From contig CALGGS010000140.1 of NCBI GenBank assembly GCA_937915735.1, positions 1-48,757 on the forward strand: 48,757 nt of DNA, given 5' to 3'. The DNA is from an uncultured Treponema sp. GTDB taxonomy: Bacteria > Spirochaetota > Spirochaetia > Treponematales > Treponemataceae. The translations under genes were made by a program, and so were the position numbers. The notes beneath the pieces were generated by a model. It saw only the letters and a program-made list of their open reading frames with translations, did no database searches and was not told the origin of the DNA. Of the stretch, positions 44,653 through 48,757 are shown one piece after another (the first letter of the stretch is position 1; each line of letters begins with the position of its first letter).

Positions 44653-46644
44653 ATGGCTAGAACTACTCCGATGAATCTTGTCGAGCTTATGGTCATGCGT
44701 AGTGACATTCGCTCTGTGCTTGAATTTTTGGGCAAAAAAGGAAATTTTCAGTTTCAAAAGCATAAGAGCGATTCCTCTAAGATGAGTGATTCTAGCCGTG
44801 CGGGCGAAGCAAAAAATCCTGAGTATGACTTGTTCGTAAAATTGCAGGATGCCCGCTCCTTCCTTGCTGTCGATGATATTGATTCTGCTTTGCTTCAAAA
44901 ATCTTCTTTCGCTTCTGAAGAGTCAAAAAAGCAGGCAGAAAAATTTTTAGCAGATGTCGATGACCTTAAAAAACGAGAGCTTGAAGCAAATGATGAGCTT
45001 AAACGCGCAAAAGAGTCAAAGGAAGAGGCCGAGTCTTTTAAAAATCTAAAGGTTCCTTTTTCAGAACTGGATCATCTTTCTTTCTTGTCTCTTAAAGTGG
45101 GAAAAATAGACTCGTCTGTTTTTGAAGAGCTTTCTTTTTCTGTCGGTAGCCGTGCGATTATCGTTCCTCTTGGGGATGACAAATCAAAAATCCTGGCGGC
45201 AAGTTCTAAAAAGGCTCGTTTCTCTCTTGATTCAGAACTTAAAAAATTCGGTTTTGTTCCTTTTGAAATTCCTGAGGATTTTAAAGGCGTTCCGGACGAT
45301 GTTCTTGAGGGCTTGGAGTCAAAACTTTCGGAATGTCAGAAGAATCTTGAATACATCGAAGAAGAGCGAAAAAATATGGCGGCTTCTCATGCACTTATTT
45401 TGCAAAAGCTTCTTGCCGAATTCGCAATTTCTTCTCAAATCGTAGATGTTCAGAATAATCTTGAGTCAACAAGCCTTGTTTACAGAATTACGGGTTGGAT
45501 TCCGGGCGCAGACTGCCACACGATGATGAAGGACTTGGACAAACTCACCGAAGGCAGAATCGCAATCAGGGTTTACAATCCTTTTGAAGTCCCGTCGGTC
45601 ATAAATGGCACTGAGCAAGTTCCTGTCCGTTTAAAGCACGGAAAACTTGTGGGCGCTTTTGAGCGGATGATTTTTAGCTATGGCTCTCCTGTCTACGGCT
45701 CGATTGACCCGACGCCTTTCGTAGCCCTTTTCTTCACTCTTTTGTTTGGAATCATGTTCGGGGATGCAGGGCAGGGGCTTATCTTCCTCTTAATGGGAAT
45801 TTTAATGGGACTGAAAGTCATAAAGGTCGGAGGCTGGAACAAATTCGCCCCAATTTTTATGGCGATTGGCTGCTCAAGTATGATTATGGGCATTTTAACA
45901 GGTGAATTTTTCGGAAACGAAGAAATCTTAAAACCCCTTTCCTATGCGATTACGGGGCTTTTTGGCGAAAGTCACGCCCCTATATTACACTTAATGCCCG
46001 ACGGAAGCGAGCACTCAATCAAAACGATGTTTATGTTCTTCGGAGTCACTGTCGGAGTCGGATTCATCATCAATTCTGTAGGTCTTGTAATCAATATCAT
46101 CAATAACCTTTTAATGCACAAGGTTTCCAAGGCTCTTTTCGGTAAAAACGGTCTTTCGGGTGCAATTTTCTTCTGGTATGTTGTCGTAATGGTAATCAGA
46201 ATTGTAGTTTCAAAGCACGCAATTGACCTTGCAGACGGAGTTGTAATCGGAACGACCCTTTTTTTAACGATGTTCAGCGAGCCAATCCATCGTATTATCG
46301 AAAAAGAAAGGCCTGTTTTTGAAAATGGGCTTTTTGCCGCCGTTATCGAAGCAATAGTCGAACTTCTGGAAACTTTAATCAGCTATATGTCAAATTCTAT
46401 CAGCTTTATTCGAGTCGGAGCGTTCGGTTTGGCTCATGCTGTTTTGGGTTTCATTATTGCGACCCTCGCGGAAATGGCAGGACCTGCCTATCTTGGGGTT
46501 ATGCTTGTCGGAAACGCAATTGTAGTCGTTCTTGAGGGTATGATTGTTGCGATTCAAGTTATCCGATTACAGTATTATGAATTTTTCTCTAAATTTTTCA
46601 ATGAAACGGGGCGGGAATTCAAGCCGTTCTCGTTTGAAATATAA
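44653..46644 (+). CDS. atpI: V-type ATP synthase/ATPase subunit I (a-subunit)
   Basis: A 663-residue protein. The N-terminal ~310 residues are soluble and coiled-coil rich (KKQAEKFLADVDDLKKRELEANDELKRAKESKEE). The C-terminal half is membrane-embedded, from PTPFVALFFTLLFGIMFGDAGQGL to ISYMSNSISFIRVGAFGLAHAVLGF, which carries the essential Arg of the ion half-channel. It forms the static channel next to the K ring, moving H+ or Na+. First gene of the operon; the next begins 15 bases later. Confidence 0.95.
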   Translation: MARTTPMNLVELMVMRSDIRSVLEFLGKKGNFQFQKHKSDSSKMSDSSRAGEAKNPEYDLFVKLQDARSFLAVDDIDSALLQKSSFASEESKKQAEKFLADVDDLKKRELEANDELKRAKESKEEAESFKNLKVPFSELDHLSFLSLKVGKIDSSVFEELSFSVGSRAIIVPLGDDKSKILAASSKKARFSLDSELKKFGFVPFEIPEDFKGVPDDVLEGLESKLSECQKNLEYIEEERKNMAASHALILQKLLAEFAISSQIVDVQNNLESTSLVYRITGWIPGADCHTMMKDLDKLTEGRIAIRVYNPFEVPSVINGTEQVPVRLKHGKLVGAFERMIFSYGSPVYGSIDPTPFVALFFTLLFGIMFGDAGQGLIFLLMGILMGLKVIKVGGWNKFAPIFMAIGCSSMIMGILTGEFFGNEEILKPLSYAITGLFGESHAPILHLMPDGSEHSIKTMFMFFGVTVGVGFIINSVGLVINIINNLLMHKVSKALFGKNGLSGAIFFWYVVVMVIRIVVSKHAIDLADGVVIGTTLFLTMFSEPIHRIIEKERPVFENGLFAAVIEAIVELLETLISYMSNSISFIRVGAFGLAHAVLGFIIATLAEMAGPAYLGVMLVGNAIVVVLEGMIVAIQVIRLQYYEFFSKFFNETGREFKPFSFEI

Positions 46645-46659
46645 TAGTGAGGTTTTTTT

Positions 46660-47049
46660 ATGAACAAAAAAATTATGGTTATTGCCGCAGTTTTAACAGG
46701 CTTTGCTCTTTTTGGTGCAATCGCTCAGGATGCCAGCCAGAATGCAGCTCCTCAGGGCATTGAAAACTCAGCTCCTGCTGCTCGCCCGGCTCAGCCACCA
46801 GCTCCACAGCACGAAGCCGCTCCTACAGAATCTAAAGATTCTTCTGCAATCAAATACATTGCGGCAGGTCTTGCCGTAGGTCTTGCTTGTATCGCAGGTG
46901 GTATGGCTGTAGGAAAAATTGGTGCCGCAGCTATGGGTGCAATGAGTGAAAATGCTGAGCTTTCAGGAAAAGCCCTCCCGTTCGTAGGTCTTGCCGAAGG
47001 TATTTGTCTCTGGGGCTTCCTCGTAGCACTTTTGATTATCATTTTGTAA
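46660..47049 (+). CDS. atpK: V-type ATPase subunit K (c-ring proteolipid) with N-terminal extension
   Basis: A 129-residue subunit. Residues 64-129 are one c-type hairpin: IKYIAAGLAVGLACIAGGMAVGKIGAAAMG and LPFVGLAEGICLWGFLVALLIIIL, with Glu113 as the ion-binding carboxylate. Before it comes a hydrophobic segment that reads like a signal peptide (MNKKIMVIAAVLTGFALFGAIAQ) and a Pro/Ala/Gln-rich linker (about 25-60). A cleaved leader and periplasmic tail are unusual next to textbook c-subunits but may be normal in spirochaetes. Confidence 0.92.
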   Translation: MNKKIMVIAAVLTGFALFGAIAQDASQNAAPQGIENSAPAARPAQPPAPQHEAAPTESKDSSAIKYIAAGLAVGLACIAGGMAVGKIGAAAMGAMSENAELSGKALPFVGLAEGICLWGFLVALLIIIL

Positions 47050-47050
47050 T

Positions 47051-47383
47051 ATGCAATATTTCGTCATCGCAGAAAGGGAAATTATTCTCGGTTTTAAGCT
47101 TGTCGGCGTAGAGGGGAGCGTTGCCCTGAACCGAACTGAAGCTTTGGATGCTTTTCGCCGTGTTACGGGTCAGGGCGGAGCGGAAAGCGTTCCTGTTGAT
47201 GAACGACCAAAAATCTTGATTCTGACCGAAGATGTTTCTAGTATGATTGAGGCTGAAGTCCTTCAATGGCAGAAAACTAGCAAATATCCGCTGATTGTAG
47301 AGATTCCAGGCATTCACGGTCACATGGAAGGCAAAAAATCCCTTACCGATGCAATCCGTGAAGCCGTTGGAATTTCTGTTTAA
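47051..47383 (+). CDS. atpF: V-type ATPase subunit F
   Basis: A 110-residue soluble subunit of the central stalk. MQYFVIAEREIILGFKLVGVEG and the later KILILTEDVSSMIEAEV and YPLIVEIPG match the Rossmann-like subunit F. It starts one base after the atpK stop with no room for an independent ribosome site, implying translational coupling. Confidence 0.92.
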   Translation: MQYFVIAEREIILGFKLVGVEGSVALNRTEALDAFRRVTGQGGAESVPVDERPKILILTEDVSSMIEAEVLQWQKTSKYPLIVEIPGIHGHMEGKKSLTDAIREAVGISV

Positions 47384-47436
47384 AATTCAAAACCACAACA
47401 TTCCTTGCTTGATGCGATTTGTGGTTGGAGAATCTA

Positions 47437-47870
47437 ATGGAAGAACTTAGATCTACAGAAATACTTGATAAAGAAATCGTCGCTGATGCACGAAAAAAAG
47501 CAGAAAAAATTCTTTCTCGTGCACAAGAAGAGTGCAAAAATATTCTCGGTTCGGTCGCAGCTCGTGTAAATGAAGCGAAAAATCAAAAAGAATCTTATTA
47601 TTCAGAAAAACTTTCGCAGTACGAAAAATCCGTGAACGAGGCTTTTCCACTCGAAAAAGGTCGCTTCCTTGTTTCTTTCTACAGCGATGAGGTTTCTAAG
47701 GCGTTCAATGAGTATCTTGAAAATTTGGGCGAGGAAAAACGGCTTTCTCTTGTCGAAAAACGCCTTTCTAAGCTTCCAGCCGCCCTTTTAAATGGCAAGG
47801 TCAATGCGTTGGTTTTTGGATTCAACCTTGCCGGCGCAAAAAAAATGCTCGAAAAAAATATCAAAAATCT
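47437..47870 (+). CDS. atpE: V-type ATPase subunit E, truncated at a chimeric join
   Basis: Started at MEELRSTEILDKEIVADARKKAEKIL (47437) with GGAG six bases upstream. The first ~144 residues are a typical peripheral-stalk E subunit: long coiled coil, then YSDEVSKAFNEYLENL and GKVNALVFGFNLAGAKKML. After about 47868 the reading continues as FCYILQLSLFCVIIKC to a stop at 47956-47958, which is not subunit E. About 50 C-terminal residues of a normal subunit are missing. The expected A, B and D genes would follow in the real genome. I place the break at 47865-47880. Confidence 0.85.
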
Positions 47871-47883
47871 TTTTTGTTATATA
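47865..47883. other. Probable chimeric assembly junction
   Basis: At this A/T-rich stretch subunit E homology stops mid-domain, and the next 850 bases have a different composition (GC-rich third positions, low-complexity Ser/Thr/Pro coding), different gene content and a classic promoter. Combined with the adapter at the end, this is best explained as a misassembly. Confidence 0.7.
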
Positions 47884-47912
47884 TTGCAATTGTCGCTGTT
47901 TTGTGTTATTAT
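47884..47912 (+). promoter_or_regulatory. Sigma70-type promoter in the foreign segment
   Basis: TTGCAA (47884-47889), a 17-base spacer and TATTAT (47907-47912). It lies 43 bases before the lipoprotein ATG. Confidence 0.6.
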
Positions 47913-47954
47913 AAAGTGTAATTGTTTATTTTGGAAAAGCGGGGTGCTTTGTAT

Positions 47955-48527
47955 ATGAGAAGAACACGTTATATCATCGGCGCGTCTGTTCTTTCGGCGG
48001 TGCTTTCGCTGTCGGGATGTTATTTCTTCCCGGCAGAGGAAGAAGATGCCGGGCAAACAGAACAGACGGTCGAGGCGGTGTGCCGTGTGATCGTGGAGGG
48101 GAGCGAAGCGACCGCCACCCCGGAAGCGACGGCGCGGGCCGACAGCGATGACAACGACACATCCTCTTCACGCTCAGGCAGCTCAAACAGCAGTTCCGGC
48201 CAATCTTCCAGCACACCGGCACCGGTAAGAACATCGACGCCAAGCAGTACATCGACACCGGGCAGCACATCGGCGCCCGCATCCAGTACGGCGCCGGCGC
48301 CTGTCGATGAGAACCCCGGCGACGATACCGGAGATGATTCCGGCGGCGACTCCGGAGATGATTCCGCCGGGATCATCGCCGGAGTCGCAAATACATCCAG
48401 CTCGCCGCTGCCGTATGCCTTTGCCGTATTCTCCTCCGTCACCGCGATGGTCTTTGTCCCTTTGATCCCCGTTTCCAACATCCTGATTTCCTCACTTGCA
48501 TCTGTTCCGCTGCCTGAAATTTCCTGA
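47955..48527 (+). CDS. Low-complexity lipoprotein, probably from another organism
   Basis: A 190-residue reading from ATG 47955 with GGGGTG upstream. MRRTRYIIGASVLSAVLSLSGC is a textbook lipoprotein signal with lipobox LSGC and Cys22. The rest is Ser/Thr/Pro- and Asp/Gly-rich (TPSSTSTPGSTSAPASS; GDDTGDDSGGDSGDD), like a cell-surface linker of a Gram-positive gut bacterium. The last ~45 residues are oddly hydrophobic (LPYAFAVFSSVTAMVFVPLIP), so the true end could be altered by an error or a misassembly. No function can be assigned. Confidence 0.5.
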   Translation: MRRTRYIIGASVLSAVLSLSGCYFFPAEEEDAGQTEQTVEAVCRVIVEGSEATATPEATARADSDDNDTSSSRSGSSNSSSGQSSSTPAPVRTSTPSSTSTPGSTSAPASSTAPAPVDENPGDDTGDDSGGDSGDDSAGIIAGVANTSSSPLPYAFAVFSSVTAMVFVPLIPVSNILISSLASVPLPEIS

Positions 48528-48576
48528 TATCGCAATATTGCTTTATTTTAATACGAAATGACACATTCTTCAAGTA

Positions 48577-48620
48577 TATAAAAAACCTCCTAAATGCCTT
48601 TATGCAGGTATTTAGAAGGT
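48577..48620 (-). terminator. Rho-independent terminator, minus strand
   Basis: CCTCCTAAATGCC (48586-48598) pairs with GGTATTTAGAAGG (48607-48619), allowing two wobble pairs, with an eight-base loop. On the minus strand it is followed by TTTTTTATAT. It ends the partial gene to its right. Confidence 0.75.
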
Positions 48621-48641
48621 CTGGCGGCAATCCCCGTTCCA

Positions 48642-48735
48642 TTACTGTAAGGCTGTGTCTCCCATCAATTCTTCAAAAATTCCCGAAAGAATGCCTATCG
48701 TCTTTTCGTCATCCACCTCTTCATATGTCACATCC
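48642..48735 (-). CDS. C-terminal tail of an unknown gene (partial)
   Basis: The minus-strand frame gives DVTYEEVDDEKTIGILSGI and then FEELMGDTALQ before TAA at 48642-48644. A terminator 22 bases downstream supports it as a real 3' end. The rest is cut off by the adapter. No family can be assigned from 31 residues. Confidence 0.5.
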
Positions 48736-48757
48736 AGATCGGAAGAGCACACGTCTG
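48736..48757 (+). other. Illumina TruSeq adapter sequence (artefact)
   Basis: The last 22 bases begin AGATCGGAAGAGCACACG and continue with TCTG, matching the start of the standard Illumina read-1 adapter exactly. It is not genomic DNA and should be trimmed. Confidence 0.97.

Noticed and set aside
48020..48535. Minus-strand 171-residue ORF opposite the terminal lipoprotein
   Set aside because: The plus strand has a promoter, a ribosome site and a textbook lipobox; the minus reading is a low-complexity shadow.
1..48757. DGR reverse transcriptase, template repeat or Avd
   Set aside because: No reverse-transcriptase motif in any reading frame examined and no near-copy of 817-945 seen; the DGR idea depends on sequence outside the window.
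1..48757. CRISPR arrays, tRNA or rRNA genes
   Set aside because: No regularly spaced repeats and no recognisable tRNA or rRNA segments were seen by reading; a covariance scan would be needed to exclude a tRNA fully.

Overview
The window looks like one end of a metagenome-assembled contig from a Treponema-like spirochaete, AT-rich and probably gut-associated. The evidence is a V-type (not F-type) ATPase cluster, a RarA protein with the long C-terminal extension seen in spirochaetes, very large secreted proteins built from Ig-like repeats, plastic spirochaete-type lipoboxes (FFSC, LLSC, FSAC), a Rex-family regulator, a zinc-ribbon/FGE-like protein and a eukaryote-like NADP isocitrate dehydrogenase. 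I name the genus by inference only.

Layout. 1-800: a small PBECR-like nuclease-type protein and a GC-rich block of palindromes. 796-4597 (-): a giant lipoprotein gene with a C-terminal DUF6273-like domain; its signal peptide is interrupted by a G9 homopolymer that puts it out of frame. 4767-8806: a partner-switch pair (RsbU-like phosphatase fused to an RsbW-like ATPase, plus a STAS protein), an FGE-like protein and Rex. 8775-18327: an outer-membrane-like protein, a lone hotdog protein, cobS, rarA with a duplicated 5' end and an in-frame palindromic insertion, recF, hisD and a purine permease with a structured leader. 18380-23117 (-): an ABC-F ATPase with its own in-frame repeat insertion, an XPB-like helicase and an unknown protein. 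23226-27361 (+): a probable operon of a diguanylate cyclase, two exported proteins and a trypsin-like protease fused to a probable beta-barrel. 27478-29489 (-): icd and a sirtuin. 29690-44554 (+): two enormous Ig-repeat surface proteins, one ending in a beta-barrel, the other a lipoprotein with a second G9 tract, here in frame. 44653-47870 (+): V-ATPase subunits I, K, F and a truncated E.

How the genes fit together. The main theme is the cell envelope. Two giant lipoproteins carry G9 tracts at equivalent places in their signal peptides, one OFF and one ON, which is what slipped-strand phase variation would give. The OFF gene also ends in a domain type often diversified by retroelements. A second theme is palindromic repeats that sit between genes and also inside reading frames. 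A third is promoter geometry: for at least seven genes a -10 box ends 6-9 bases before the start codon with no Shine-Dalgarno, suggesting leaderless mRNAs.

The right end is not trustworthy biology. Around 47870 the V-ATPase E gene runs into sequence of different composition (a low-complexity lipoprotein, a terminator and the tail of another gene), and the last 22 bases are an Illumina adapter. I read 47870-48757 as a chimeric join ending in untrimmed adapter.
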